Shown in pieces: positions 33,978-46,270 of a stretch of DNA of 64,000 nucleotides. The stretch covers positions 930,001 to 994,000 of the forward strand of contig JANUWI010000006.1 in assembly GCA_025504975.1 (NCBI GenBank). The letters run 5' to 3'. The number at the start of each line of letters is the position of its first letter. Within the stretch, counting starts at the first letter, position 1. This DNA is from Plenodomus lindquistii (taxonomy: Eukaryota; Ascomycota; Dothideomycetes; Pleosporales; Leptosphaeriaceae). The position numbers and the translations under genes are program-made. Under the pieces are notes generated by a model. That model was not told where the DNA came from. It saw only the letters and a list, made by a program, of their open reading frames with translations, and searched no databases.

Positions 33978-36081
33978 ACAGATATCCACTCGTTTTCCAT
34001 CTTTTGCATGTGTACGATTTCATTTCAACTGTACATTTTGGGTCCGCACCTGGCGTTCAATCAAGATTTTACTGGAGGATGTGCGCACGTTTTACTTTTG
34101 GGAAAAAAGTCCACAGCATACTATCAAAAAGCGAGATATCAGTTTTGGCTTATATATGAGATGGGATAGGCGGGACCTCGAGAGGAATGTGAGAGCATGA
34201 ATTGACAATGGCGGTTGCCGTTCGATTTAAACGACTTTTCTCGTGGTCATGGTGTGTGAGGATGAATGCTGAGAATGATAGTGGTGAAATAGCACATGAT
34301 GTTTTCGACACAGCCACCCTTAAGATCGACATACACACGCCCAAGGCTGGCTTCATGTGGGAGGTTCCTTTGAGATTTGGATAAACGCATGTGAAATTTT
34401 GAAACAAGATGCGCAATAGCGAAAATTCACAGTGGTGGCTGTGACTTTTCTACGTCATTGTTGTGTGGCAGGCGCGGGGCTTGGCGTTGTGTTGACAAAC
34501 AACTGTTTTCTCTGCTTTCTACCGCGCACCCCCACCCCTACCCCTCCCACACACACTATACCACCTCCTTTCTTCCCCTCCGGGCGAAAAAAAAAAGGTG
34601 GGAATCAACCACATGTTTCGCTCCTGCTGCTCTCGCTCTCGAAAGGCGGTACAAACGATCGAATGGCACCACCGAGAAACGCAAAATTGGATTTTGGACA
34701 GAGTCCATGATCCCGGGAACACTTAATGATAGGTTACACACACCATGTGATTTTCGCTCAGAAACGGGGTGAACGTCCCAGATCATGTATCTGACCTCTC
34801 ACCATCTGCTTGAAAAGCGCATGCTCTCTACGGAAGACCGACACGTCAACAGGCACCGTGTTTGAAAGTTGGTCACAGGGGGGTTATGTTGTTCATGTCA
34901 AACTCGAAAATAATCCCCAATCTTCCCATGTCTTCTAGTGTCATACCTCACCCCTCCCCACCCAACATACCCATTCTCCTCACCGAGGGCCTGTATAAAT
35001 ATCATCTCATACTCTTCTCCTTCTACTCCTATCGCCACGCCATCTCCTCGGTTTTTCAAAATCCCGACGGCAATGGCTCATGGTGCCGTGCACCCTTTCA
35101 ACACACCTGTTATACTCACCAAGAACCTGTACAAGTTCCTAAAGTTACATGCCCTTTGTTATCACTCTCATCATATCATGCTGGGAAGTCTACCAGAAGC
35201 CCTTGGATATCACGTGTATACTGTAGAAGTAATAGTCATAACTTTACACTATACCTACATGCCTATGTTCATCTCCTTGCTGCTGTATAGGCTCGAGCGT
35301 TATGCTGAAAAGGTACAATGGAGACGCAATGAAATCGCTTTCCTTTTGGCAGTAGACATGGCATTGGCCGCTCCATACAGGCTATGCGTGCGTTGTTCGT
35401 CTGCAAAACGCAGTGACAGTCGCGCTAGGTTGAGTGCACAAAAAGACGGCGGAATCGAATGACATACTCCAAAACACACGGCGATTCTTGTTCCGGACTC
35501 GCAAGATGTATTGGGGATTGATGTACATGTTACGGCGCCAACGTCTTTTAAACCACAAAATTCCTTTTCATGTCCGATCCTCCCCACCCAAGGTACAGGT
35601 TCTGGATGGCTCATGTGCACCTGCGTCACGCCTCTGAAAGACATCCACCAGATATGATGTACGACAACTGCTTCCACTAATATTAACCATCGGTATCACT
35701 AAGCCATAGTCATCGGAAGGCATCAACAGTGCCACATTCATGTGGTGTAAGGAAACGGCATTACTACTGTCACTACTTCAATAAAGGATATAACTGCGAT
35801 TCAAGTATTTCATTACGCAAACTAAGCTTTGTAAGACGCCGTCCTTCCTTTCCAACAAGAAATGGAAACGCAGGGGACCCTCCAGATGCCTGCAGGAGGT
35901 CACAGAGGGTATATCATCATAATGAACTTATTGTTACACGATGCTCGTCCAGTCGAGCTCTTTTCGGATCGCACCAACCGTACGCATGTCGTAAGATCGT
36001 ATCGTCAACTTTGGGCAGTCATGTCACTTGAGTAACATGACTAACGTTGCTTGTCAATGTTGTTGTCATGCGACGATGCAT
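33978..36081. other. 2.1 kb intergenic with polypyrimidine/poly-A tract
   Basis: Convergent ends of ILV2 and the Ish1-like gene. A C/T-rich run (34527-34583) is followed by A10 (34588-34597). Open frames of 142-174 codons at 34862-35462 show no family. No gene supported. Confidence 0.45.
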
Positions 36082-37568
36082 TTACAACTCGTCCTTGGCC
36101 TTCTTGGAGGCGGAGCTGGCACTCGCGGCAGCAGCATCGTATCCACTCTGGGCAGACTTCGAGGCAACTGAGGCAGCGCTGGAGGCGGAACTGTCGGCGG
36201 CGGCGCTGGCGCTGGCAGCAGACTTGGAGATGGAGGCAGAGGAGGAGGAAGCGGCCTTAGCAGCAGAACCAGTGAGAGACTTGGCGCTGGCAGAGGCGAC
36301 AGAGGAGGCAGAGCTGGCGCTCTTGGCAGCAAGGGAAGAGGCAGAGCTGGCACTGGCACCGGCAACAGAGGTGGCGGAAGTAGCGCTGGCGGCGGCAAGA
36401 CCGATCTGCTGCTTGATCAAGTCGGTGTAGTAAGCGAAACCACCGGTGGCAGCAGCGTACGAGTTGCTAGCCTTGGAGGTAGCAGCACCGTAGGCAGATT
36501 CAGCGGTAGCAGAGGCGCTGTCTCCATAAAGGCGAGCGCGGTGCTTGCGGGCAAGGGCAATGAGCTCGTTGCGCTTGGAGCCCTGGGGAACCTTGATGCC
36601 GTTCTTGTCGGCCCACTCCTTGATCTGGCTATCAGACCATGAGTCGAGAAGTGCGTCACTGAGGCTCTGTTGAGCATTGGCGGCAGCAGAAGAGACAGAA
36701 GCGTAGGCACCCTGGGCGTTCAAGCTGGCAAGGCGGGACTGGCGGCGGACGCTGGCGATGAGAGAGTCGCGGGCAGAAGGCTGAGGAACGGGGTAGCCAC
36801 GCTCGTCGAACCAGGACTTGAGGTCGGAGTCAGACCAGGATTCATACAGCCAGTCACCGGGGTAGTTGGCAGTCTCCTTGGCCTTCTCGGCGGCAGACTG
36901 GTAGTTGTTGCGAACGGCAGCGAGGAGCGAGTCGCGCTGGCGGGGCTGGGGGACGGGGATGCCTTGCTTGTCGGCGAATGCCTTGAGCTGAGAGTCGGAC
37001 CAGCTGTTGCTTATTAGCGTTGTAGCTCGCAGCAGAAGTATCATGACTTACGTGTCGAAGATCCAGTCCTTAACGCTACCGTACGCCTGGTTGGCGGAAT
37101 CCTCGGTCTCAGTCCAGTAGACCTTGACCTGCTCGGCGAGGCTCTTCGCGTCCTGCTCGGTGCCCTTCTTCGCCTGCTGGCCCTTGAGGGTCAAGTAGTT
37201 GCCAAGAGTGGCGGCATCCCAGCTGGTGTAGGGAGTAACGACCTTGTCGTTCCAGTTGGCCTTGACTGTGCTGAGCAGGCTCTTGCGGTCAGAAGGGCCT
37301 GGGTGGGGAACGTTGTGGTCCTTGAGCCATCGCTCAAGCTCCGTCTCATGCCACTTGTCGTAGACTGCTTAGCGGTGTTAGCATGCAATTCTTCCAGCGG
37401 AGCGAGCCGCCTGACAGCATGGGCACCCCAGGCATGTCTGGCAGTCGCTCGACAAGAAAACGAAAAGAGGGGGCTCCCACTGTACGCACCAGCGCTTCCA
37501 AACCAGCTGTTAGCTGTGGCCTGAGCGGCCAACGTCACCAAGATGGCGGGAGCTAGGGAGAACCTCAT
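36082..37568 (-). CDS. Ish1/Msc1-family ER protein with C-terminal KDEL
   Basis: Exons 37490-37568, 37052-37364 and 36082-37009 (introns of 125 bp, GTGCGT, and 42 bp, GTAAGT) give 439 residues. A signal peptide (MRFSLAPAILVTLAAQATA) is followed by four Ish1/HeH-like motifs, best seen as SWSDSQLKAFADKQGIPVPQ, SWSDSDLKSWFDERGYPVPQ and SWSDSQIKEWADKNGIKVPQ, with a first divergent copy (KWHETELERWLKDHNVPHPG). The C-terminal 130 residues are Ala/Ser-rich low complexity, ending KDEL-stop, which predicts ER retention. Ish1 (nuclear envelope, stress) and Msc1 belong to this family; the ER lumen is inferred from signal peptide plus KDEL. Confidence 0.88.
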
Positions 37569-38272
37569 ATTGCGAGGATACTGATTATGAGGGGAGTCGT
37601 AATATCGATAGATTAAATCGAAGACGAGGGGACGATGGATGAACGCAGGCGGGCGAGCTTTAAGTGAGTATGTGGGAGGGACAACGGCAACGGCGCGTCG
37701 TAATGACGTACCAGCGTCAAACAAGTTCAGGCGCGCCTACCTCCTCCGCCTGTCCAATCGGGAAGCCGTGGCTCTGGGGTATGGCAATTCTGCAATGCGC
37801 AATCATGACTTTGCTTGTGAAAGTCGAATTGTTGGACATTGCCTAGACCTGTCGCCTCTCTACATACACATGGTGAAGTTATCCTGACGCTGCAAACGCC
37901 GCCTGGTGCTTGTCGTTGCTCCATCATCTGTCGTATGACCCGCCCTGGTAAAGCTGCAGTGTATTGCCATGGCATTTTTCACAATTTGCATGACAATATT
38001 GCGGGGACAGTGCGTCGTTCCTCTCTCACCGCCTTCGACGTCATCCCTAATCACGCAAAGCCATCCATGCACAAAACACGAAACTTATGGATCTCAATGC
38101 GGCCTGACCGCGTGGCGTTCAATCAGTCGCTGTACCAAACAACTCATTGTGCCAGTGTTGCATGTGACAAGCAGAACCGCACGAAGCAAAGTCGCGAATG
38201 GTGACATGGTTATCATTACGCTCAACAGAGCGCTATGGCTATTCGTACATTTACTCCATAGCAATCTAATGT
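37569..38272. other. intergenic, promoter of Ish1-like gene
   Basis: 704 bp between the Ish1-like start and the stop of the next minus-strand gene. No supportable gene. Confidence 0.5.
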
Positions 38273-38960
38273 TCACATCTCCTTCGTAGCCTCACCTATG
38301 ACCTCGTTGGTGGCACTGCCATCCTTGCCTCCCTTTGATGCTCCACCTATACTTGATTAGCATTGTCCAGAATGACCTATACTCTGTTTACACACCTGGG
38401 ATTTTGTCGTTCTTGGCGTCTTCATTGCTGACCTGTCCAGCCGGTTTCTCAGCCCTGTTCGCAACCTCGTCGTTGTGCTTCTTCACATCTTCGCTCTGCT
38501 CCGAGTCCTTTGGAGGGTTCTCGTTGAGAATCTTGGGTTGCGCACCTTTGACTTCGTTGGAGTTGGGCTTGTTCTCTTTACCCTGTTCGACAGCCGGCTC
38601 TTTGGACGCATTCTGGCGTGCGGATGTGGAAAACTCGCGCTTGCCGGACGATGAACCAGTCTTTGCATTGGATGTCGATGAGTCGGCTTTGGGGTTCGCA
38701 TTGCTGCCACCGTTGTCGGAGTTGGGAGAAGACGAGGATTTGCCTTGGGCAACCTTGGGAGGCGCGGGCCCGGGATGCTCGAGGTTCTCGCTGGGGTTCT
38801 GTCCCTGCTTCTCTGGCTTCTCACCTGCGGGATTGCCCTTTCCAGAACCGTAGTCTGAAGTTGCAAAGCGGACTTGCAGGCGGGCTCGAGGGGCAGCTGA
38901 GAGGGCAGCTGGGCGTAGAGCCGCGGAGCGCAACATTGATGCAGGGCGTAGGAAGCTCAT
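38273..38960 (-). CDS. small mitochondrial low-complexity protein
   Basis: Exons 38396-38960 and 38273-38346 with a 49 bp intron (GTGTGT, GCTAAT branch, ATAG) in phase give 212 residues. The N-terminus MSFLRPASMLRSAALRPAAL is Arg/Ala/Leu-rich without acidic residues and ends near RLQVRFATS, a good mitochondrial targeting presequence. The mature part is rich in Ser, Asn, Lys, Gly, Pro and Glu, with no recognisable domain or membrane helix. Low-complexity mitochondrial proteins of this kind occur in ascomycetes but have no assigned function that I know. Confidence 0.75.
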
Positions 38961-39188
38961 GATGTAATTATGTGGAAAGTTGTTGCAATTGGGCGTTCAG
39001 TACAATTCAAAAACCCGTTGATGATCGAGAAGAGGTGTTTGGAGCTGTTGGTTGTAGCTTGGGTGACACCGTCCGAGCTCCAGACATGCATATGTATGAC
39101 GTAGTCTTTGTCACGTCACTTGTAGTTCACTCTGTGTTGTTCCCCAGCCACTACAGCGACAAAGCGTTCAACCTAAGCTCGTTTTTGG

Positions 39189-40214
39189 TCAAGGGCAATC
39201 CAGACCCAAAGCCATGGTCATGGTTCGTAAATGTGGAGGATCGGATATCGTGTCTCGACCGCAGTCGACCACGCTCGTGGCTGGCAGGCGATGACCAGCA
39301 CGATCCATCCTACAACCAAATTCAACATACATATCCAAAAGAAATCTCTGGCTAATGCTCTTTGAGAGCATCGATTGTTTGTCCAGTATCTTGTCCGGCG
39401 ACGCTCCTATCTTAAGGCTGACATGGTATGGTATCGCAGTAAGCAACTCCCTGAAGAAGGCCTTGTGGACATAGTGTGCAGTGCTCCAGTCGTACAATTC
39501 CGGATAAGCCCATTCGTAATATCGTTGATGAAATGTTGGTTCAATGCGCAGGGACTGCAGGGAGGGAAGAGCTGAAAAGAAGGTTCGCCAGTCAACGTAA
39601 CGGTCCATCCGTATAGCATCCTTGATTTGCAGATCCAGCTGTAACTTTTTGATTTTCGAAAAGTCCCATCCGTATGGAGCATCAAAGGTAGTCAAAGGCA
39701 GTTTGCTGAGGGTTATGTGGAAGTAATTTTTACTATACAAGTAATCACTAGCTTCCGCATACATTCTTCGAGAAGCACGTAGCAGATTCAGGTGTATGTA
39801 GGGCTCGCTGGCTTTCGGTCGACGTTGTATGGGGCGCGCGCCGCTCGCAGATCGTTGTCGATTGATTCTCTCCCGTGTAGTTTTAGCCGTGAACCGTTTT
39901 TGTTGATTCTTCAAGATCGTTGTTGCTCTGAAGACATGTTCAGGCTCGTAGGATGTATATACTACGAGATGGGAGTAGATCAGATCGCGAATCTCTTGCG
40001 GAAGATCGAAGAAGGGGAATGACATCTGTCCAGTGCAGTCATGCTGTTGAGACAACGTCGTGACCTGTATAGGATTCCGGGCGTGCTCGGGCATGATCCT
40101 TGTCGTTTGTATAGGAGCGTTAAAGGGATAGTCGTAGGGTTTGTTGTCCCGATTCGCTTCCACGTCGAACGCCTGGTGCATTGTGATACACCTCCGCTTT
40201 GGACTTCGACCCAT
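39189..40214 (-). CDS. 2EXR/F-box-like domain protein
   Basis: Single exon, 341 residues from ATG at 40214 (MGRSPKRRC); the frame is open further upstream to 40550 with no better start. Around residue 75 the motif FPFFDLPQEIRDLIYSHLV matches the F-box-like/2EXR motif at the start of many fungal-specific proteins, followed by conserved LLRASRRMYAEASDYLYSKNYFHI, here abbreviated LLRASRRMYAEASDYLY, and LRIEP. Such proteins are numerous in Pezizomycotina and mostly of unknown role; F-box members recruit substrates to SCF ubiquitin ligases, but no Skp1-binding evidence can be read here. Confidence 0.8.
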   Translation of the reverse strand: MGRSPKRRCITMHQAFDVEANRDNKPYDYPFNAPIQTTRIMPEHARNPIQVTTLSQQHDCTGQMSFPFFDLPQEIRDLIYSHLVVYTSYEPEHVFRATTILKNQQKRFTAKTTRERINRQRSASGARPIQRRPKASEPYIHLNLLRASRRMYAEASDYLYSKNYFHITLSKLPLTTFDAPYGWDFSKIKKLQLDLQIKDAIRMDRYVDWRTFFSALPSLQSLRIEPTFHQRYYEWAYPELYDWSTAHYVHKAFFRELLTAIPYHVSLKIGASPDKILDKQSMLSKSISQRFLLDMYVEFGCRMDRAGHRLPATSVVDCGRDTISDPPHLRTMTMALGLDCP

Positions 40215-40811
40215 AACTCTGGAAGACTGTCGATGTTCCGAAGACTGTAACTTTTGGTACTCACGTGGGACGTGAACCACCTTAAAGACATCGCGAACTG
40301 GGTAAATTGCGTCAACTCTACCCTGGTTCCAAAACAAGAAAACATTTTCTTCAATCTCGCATACTCGGAAATTAAGAGACACCGCAACGGTCTGCAATAG
40401 TTCGCACTTCACACATCGTATCTCGTCCGTAATGAAGGCGAGAGCTGAAACGTGAAGTGGACCGAGCGCTGAAGGAACCGCTGCCGAACACGATAGGTGG
40501 GAAAACCAACCCAAGAAACCATGTTTACTGAAATGAGCTGCAGTCCTCACTGCATGCTCAATCGAGGTTGGGAGCTGTGCAGTAGAAATAACATCCTTGT
40601 GGGCAAGGATGGCTCAGTGTTGACTGCAGGCTCGCAGGAGTTCTGGCGGGCCCAAACGTGGCCTGCTGTTTCAGATCCCAGGTATTGCTCATATAACAGA
40701 ACTGCTAAGCGAGCATCGCCAAAGTGGAAGGACTAACCGACGGTCAGGTTCATGCAGATTTCATGCGGAACCTCGTCAGTGAAATTGAAGATATGTAGAA
40801 GGAACGCAAGT
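40215..40811. other. intergenic
   Basis: 597 bp between the promoter of the 2EXR gene and the stop of the 41789 gene. No supportable gene. Confidence 0.5.
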
Positions 40812-41789
40812 TTAACCGTCCACGCCCACTTTGGCGTGTCGAAAGTACTTCATTCCTACCCATGCAACAACGACCCAGACCCAGGCCATGACTGCGGTAC
40901 AAACCATCAAGGCAGGATAGTACCCTGTGATGGGCAACGTGTCGTCGTCTTCCAGATCGGGCGGTGCGTATGGTGTCTCGCCAACATCCCATGCCCAGCT
41001 CCACACTCCTAGACAAGAGCCCATGCCGACGACGAACACAACCCATGTTGCTATGAGCACAACCCATCCCCACCATTCTGTCTCGCTGTAGTCCCACTCT
41101 TCATCCAAGTCCATCTCCGGTGTTGTCGACACGGCCGAGGCTAAGATCCGTTGCTCACCGCGGTTCGAACGGCGGCGTAACAGTGACATGTTGGGGCCCT
41201 GGCTCGAAGCGTTGAAGGGCGACGTGCTAGTCGAGGTGGCAGGGCGATAGAAAGACATGTGATCGTCCTCATCTGTAGTCGATGTGTAGAGTCGGACTGG
41301 GCTCGTTATAGGTGATCCAAGCAGCTGCCGTGTGTGTTGATCTGCTGTGCGTGGCTCGAGACGTCCACCAAACGAGAGTTGTTCTCCGTCAGGCGATGAG
41401 TTGATTGAAGCGCTCGTGTAGTGAGGAGCCGTGTCGTGCTGAGACGAGTCTGGGGTCATTGTAGTTGTGATGATAGGCGCAGCTCGCTCTTTCCGCAACG
41501 AGCCACTTCTCTCTCGCATCTTGGCCATGGCGGCCTGTCTCAACGATCCTTTGCGCTGCCTTCCTTGGCTCTGGCGAAGGGCAGTCGCAATGGAGGAGCC
41601 ACTTTTCGTGCTTTCCACATCGTCCGACTGCCCGAGCTCTTCGCCTTCCGTCTTTTGCGGTCTCACTCTGGAATCCTTCGGCTTCAGAAATGAGAGGGTG
41701 CCTAAGAAGCCACCAGATTTGCTCCGATTATGGGATTTGCTCTGATCCTCACGCCTCTCCTTCCGGACCTGAAGATTCGATTCTGACAT
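40812..41789 (-). CDS. conserved two-helix membrane protein, 325 residues
   Basis: Single exon. The first 230 residues are Ser/Arg/Thr-rich and disordered, with basic RS-like runs. Near residue 235 the sequence becomes DYSETEWWGWVVLIATWVVF and then forms two membrane helices (about 238-265 and 290-316, including GYYPALMVCTAVMAWVWVVV) joined by an acidic loop. The conserved-looking C-terminal part resembles a fungal membrane-protein block I have seen annotated only as hypothetical. A cytoplasmic N-terminus is inferred. No enzymatic motif. Confidence 0.75.
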   Translation of the reverse strand: MSESNLQVRKERREDQSKSHNRSKSGGFLGTLSFLKPKDSRVRPQKTEGEELGQSDDVESTKSGSSIATALRQSQGRQRKGSLRQAAMAKMRERSGSLRKERAAPIITTTMTPDSSQHDTAPHYTSASINSSPDGEQLSFGGRLEPRTADQHTRQLLGSPITSPVRLYTSTTDEDDHMSFYRPATSTSTSPFNASSQGPNMSLLRRRSNRGEQRILASAVSTTPEMDLDEEWDYSETEWWGWVVLIATWVVFVVGMGSCLGVWSWAWDVGETPYAPPDLEDDDTLPITGYYPALMVCTAVMAWVWVVVAWVGMKYFRHAKVGVDG

Positions 41790-42159
41790 TGTAGGCAGTG
41801 CGAAGGACGTCGACCTGTCTCACGAGTCCCTTGCCCTACTACGCGCTTCTCACGCCAATTCAGACTCGTTCAAACGTCGTCATGTCTGAGTGTGTCCCGT
41901 TACGAGGCTGGCGCAGATGCAATAGGCTCCTGACAGGTGTGGCTGCCGGCCGGGTGGGTCTCTTGGCCGCGGCGTTGCAGGGCGCAGATTGGCTGCAGGG
42001 TTCTTTGTGGAGAGCAGCTACTCTGCATAAGGAAGCCTCCCCAATCTCCGCTCCCCTCCATCTCTTCCGTCCAGGGCCTGTTTGGACTGTCACCGCTGCG
42101 ACTCGGACATGTGTTTTCTCCTTTAGTTGATCCTTACTGTCGCTCACTCACCTGTCGTC
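41790..42159. other. divergent promoter region
   Basis: 370 bp between the two-helix membrane protein and the zinc-transporter gene. A CTCACTCACCTGTCGTC leader precedes the plus-strand start. Nothing else seen. Confidence 0.5.
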
Positions 42160-43663
42160 ATGGCGTCAAGTATGCCGCTGCCGAGGCCCCCACGGACTCC
42201 CACGCCGCCTCCTGACGAAGACGTGCCGCAACCGGTGGGATTGGGATTCGAGGGTGAGCTCTCTGCTGGTGACCTGGGGTTTGACCCCAATGCGCTCTCA
42301 CCCATGTCCGCTACCTTCCCCCACAAACAGTATGCGACTCTTGGACCAAGTGATTCCGTCTCACAAATGGCGTCGCCAAACCCGCTTTATACGCCCGCAA
42401 GCGCAACCTTCCCATATACGCCAGCAAGTGCCGCAAGTGGAGCAACCACTCTGGACGCACCTTCAATGAGCGGTTCAGAGAATCCAAATCCATTCAACTT
42501 CCAGTCTGTCGCGTATCAGCCTGGGCGACCCCAAGCCAAACAAAATGTACCACATGCATACTTTTTAAATGGATACAGACTGACAATGGCAGGACATCGG
42601 TCGAAGACGAGGGCACAAGTACAAACACAGCAGTGTCTCCCACCAGATATTCCTTGAACCAGCGCCTCGGGCCCCGCTCCAGCTTCCAGCCTCGCTCCCC
42701 ATCCCGACCTTCAAAGAGTACAGGTCGTCCATGTCCAAGGACCAGAAACTACGGCTCGTGTGGTGTTTCTGTCATCTAGTTGTGGCAGGCCTTGTACAAT
42801 GGGGTGCACATGAGTCACTGGCACTGACGGTGCTGTCTCGTCTGCTGTTCTATGACGCACTTGGGGCATTCCTTTGTGTCGCTGTCGATGTGGGCTCAAA
42901 CTTCGAGGTCTGGAAGCGATCCAGCATCCGCCACCCCTTCGGATTTGAACGTCTGGAAGTCATTGCTGGGCTGGGCATGTCTGTAGGGCTCTTGTTCATG
43001 GGACTCGACCTTATATCCCATGGTCTGACCCATGCCCTGGAGGACTCAGGAGGACATCATGCACATCACGCAGATGCCCATGAGCGCGTATCTCCTGGCA
43101 GCATTGATCTTGCAGCTCTCAGCGGCATCGTGTCGACGTTGGTGTCGGCTATTCTGCTGAAGAACCACGCTCGTATTGGGAAAGTCATGAGGCTGAGTGC
43201 GATCGACAATCTACCTTCAGTGCTGAGTAACCCTTCGCATTTCCTTACACTGTCGTGCTCAACACTCCTCCTACTGTTGCCACTTTTGAGCATACAAATG
43301 TACGTATGGCTGGACCGTACGCTATCCTTTTCAGTGGCATTTGCCATGGTGGCACTTGGCTGGATACAAGGCTGGACGCTGGGAAAGATGCTGCTCATGT
43401 CCTACTCGGGACCCGGCATGTCGGACATCATGTACGACTTGGAAACGGACCCAGCGATTAGCACGGTTGAGGAAGCAAAGTTCTGGCAGGTGCATTACGG
43501 ACTATGCCAGGCCAATCTGAGATTACGAGTGCGCAATCTAGAGGAAATTGGACGGCTTCGTGATCGTATTGGCAGCATGGTGCGTAATCGCCTAGGCGGA
43601 GGATACGGCAGTGGGGGACAGAAGTGGGAGGTTTCTACACAGATCACTTTGGAAAAGGACTGA
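42160..43663 (+). CDS. ZRG17: Zrg17-type zinc transporter (cation diffusion facilitator family)
   Basis: Exons 42160-42546 and 42593-43663 joined in phase 0 over a 46 bp intron (GTACCA, CTGACAATGGCAG) give 485 residues. The N-terminal 170 residues are Pro/Ser-rich. After the junction the blocks DIGRRRGHKYKHSS, LPIPTFKEYRSSM and the membrane part (about six helices) with the His-rich loop GGHHAHHADAHE match Zrg17, which pairs with Msc2 to bring zinc into the ER/secretory pathway. Residues such as NVGSNFEVWKRSSIRHPFG, here VGSNFEVWKRSSIRHPFGFE, belong to the family. Gene symbol by similarity to the yeast protein; partner Msc2 is not in this window. Confidence 0.85.
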
Positions 43664-44219
43664 GAAGGATTTGCGTTGGGCGCCGTGGGATTTTCGCATT
43701 TAAGTTCGGCAATACACCTATCGAAATGGAGTGACGAGTCATTCATCAGCACGCGAATGGCCCATCAATCAGCTTTGCAGCCCGAACGGCAGTGCGACGG
43801 CGCAAGCCCACATCTGCTTCGTGCAGCAAACACGTCTGTGTGCGCGCAACGAACCGGTACTCTCTAGAGTGATGGATATTGGGTCAGGAGCAAGATTGAA
43901 TGACTACATCATCTGGCTCTGCCCTAAGACTGGTGCCCGACTGACGCCAGCCCCCTGCTTGCACTAGTGGTAGCGAACGTCCCTGAGAGGTGGTTGTGGA
44001 TCAACGGGGCTTCACCGCCCTGGCGGCTTGCCCTGTGCAAGTGGTCATACTTGATCCGATCGGGGTTGGTTTGGCTGCAATGTTCGCTGTCGTTCCGTCA
44101 CGCTGCCCACCGCAACTCTCCACACATCGCTTCCCACCGTGTGCCGCACGCACCGCTGCCTACGTGACCGCAAAGGCTGGCTACCGCTCACGCAATATAT
44201 TGCCTGCAGGGCCCTGGGG
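43664..44219. other. intergenic
   Basis: 556 bp between the zinc-transporter and RBR-ligase genes, same orientation. No supportable gene. Confidence 0.5.
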
Positions 44220-46270
44220 ATGGCGAGAGGGCGTGATGACCGAGGTAATCGCTACGCCGACGACGACTACAGCCGCGATCGACGACGAAGCAGACAGAAA
44301 TCTCGCGAGCACGACGAAGACGCCGCCAAACGCGAACGACGAGAGCGCCGCCGCGCAGAAGAGGCCCGACGGCAGGCTGAACTCGACATTGAGGACCTGC
44401 GAGCCCGCCGAGAATCCTATTACAGCAGACCCGAATCCGACCGTCGTGGCGAACGGATGGCACAGGAACGCCGCGTGGACTCGGCAAAGGACAAGTCCCG
44501 CAGCAGCAGCCAGCGCGAGGTCAGACGAGATGGCAGTCGCCGTGTGAAGCGAAAGGAGGTCGTCGCCGACGACAGGAGTGCAGAGTTTGTGTATGGCAGA
44601 CCCAAATCTAGAGGCGTGGTGGAAGAGGTCACCGCGCGAAGATCTTCAGCACGCCGGCGTAGCGAAGAGGGTGGATCGTCAAGAACTGCTTACAGCCCTC
44701 ACTCGGGTTCTACAGTGCCGAAGTTGAGCAGAACAATATCAACCCGCGAACCCGCTCGCGAACCCGCCCGTGACCCCATCCGTAGCTTGTTCTCATCGAG
44801 GCCCTCCGTACGACGTGCCAGTGCTGCCTTGAAGCCGCCACCATCTCCGTCCACGCCCGTCGTACGCTCACAGTCAGCCAAAGAACCTAACCGTAGGAGT
44901 GGAATCTTTTCAAGCCTCTTCAGACCCCCTCAGTCACGAACACCGGTTCCTGTAGCCAAAGAGGTCCCAAGGTCAGTAGACCACACCGCCTCCAATCTGG
45001 TCGGCCTCACTGACACTTTCACAGGGTCGACTGCCTTGTTTGTATGAACGATGATCTTCCCGTCAACAAGACCGTCAAGCTTGCCTGCGGCCATCGCATG
45101 TGCCACTCGTGCCTGAAGCGGCAATTCACTCTCTCCGTTCAAGATCCCCAGCACATGCCTCCAAGATGCTGCACGACAGATCACATTCCACTCAAATACG
45201 CCGAGCGACTTTTCGACGACAAGTTCAAGATACTATGGAACAAGAAATACCAGGAGTACACTACCGCGAACCGACTGTACTGCCCAGCCAAGGGCTGCGG
45301 ACAATGGATCAAGCCTTCACGAATTCGCATGGACACCACCTACGGCCGCAAGTACGCGCGATGCGGCTCATGCCAGACCAAGGTTTGCGTTCTATGCAAC
45401 AGCAAATTTCACACTAGAAAAGAATGCCCACGGGATGAAGAGACCAACCGAGTGGTGGAGATGGCGAAAGAGAAGGGATGGCAGAGATGCTACAATTGCA
45501 AAGCTGTAGTGGAGTTAAAGGAGGGCTGTAATCACATGACTTGGTAAGTCGAAGTAAGTTGCTTCTGAGCCTCCCTCTAATTGCATGTCAGTCGCTGCAC
45601 AGCACAATTCTGCATGGTCTGCGCTGCGCCATGGAAGACCTGCAACTGCCCATGGTTCAACTACCAGCACATTGAAGATGACGACCGACTGAACGGCGCA
45701 CGCATACCTCACGCTGTGAATCAGGACGTCGTCGAAGTCATCGAGTTTCCAGAGGAACCCGCGCCACCGCTGGCGCGCCGCCCCAGCACACGTACCAGAC
45801 ACCGCAGCGAGCGCAGCCGTGACGTCGATCGAGCTGACCAAGTGCTTGCTGCACACCTACAGTCGCAAGCACGCCGCGAGCCCCGTCCCACAGCGTCAGA
45901 AGTTCGACGCTCAGACCCGATTGGCCAGGTATACGGTATAGGCAATTCCGGTGGCCACCACATGAACGAGTCGTACACTGTTCGTTCCACACCCGCTCTC
46001 GCACCGCGCGTATCCTCCCGTCAATCGGCACCCCAACGTACATCATTCTTCGGTCGCCGCGTCCAAGCTCCAGCTCCCGCGCGACCATCCGCCCCAGCCA
46101 CCGCCTCCGCCATGGCTGGACTATCTCGAGACGGAAAGAAGGTCGGCGCAAATCGCGTTGGCACATGGCTCACACACATCCAAGTCGACGCTGAAGCCAT
46201 CAACACTGCGCCCCGAGGGGTTGAAGTCGACGACTGGCGATGCGACGGCACCATGATTGGCATTGATTGA
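44220..46270 (+). CDS. RBR-type E3 ubiquitin ligase
   Basis: Exons 44220-44971, 45025-45543 and 45592-46270 (introns of 53 and 48 bp, GTCAGT and GTAAGT) give 649 residues. The first 240 residues are Arg/Ser/Asp-rich and disordered. RING1 begins DCLVCMND and CGHRMCHSC, the IBR follows with CPAKGCGQW and CGSCQTKVCVLC, and RING2 is CYNC then EGCNHMTCRC (the catalytic Cys follows HMTC) and FCMVC. RING-IBR-RING ligases take ubiquitin on this Cys and pass it to substrate. Introns fall within RING1's start and between HMT and CRC of RING2. A long disordered tail with Arg/Ser/Pro ends the protein. Substrate unknown. Confidence 0.92.

Noticed and set aside
34862..35462. 142-174 codon plus-strand frames
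   Set aside because: No recognised domain, no splice-consistent model, repetitive Pro/Tyr sequence; unsupported.
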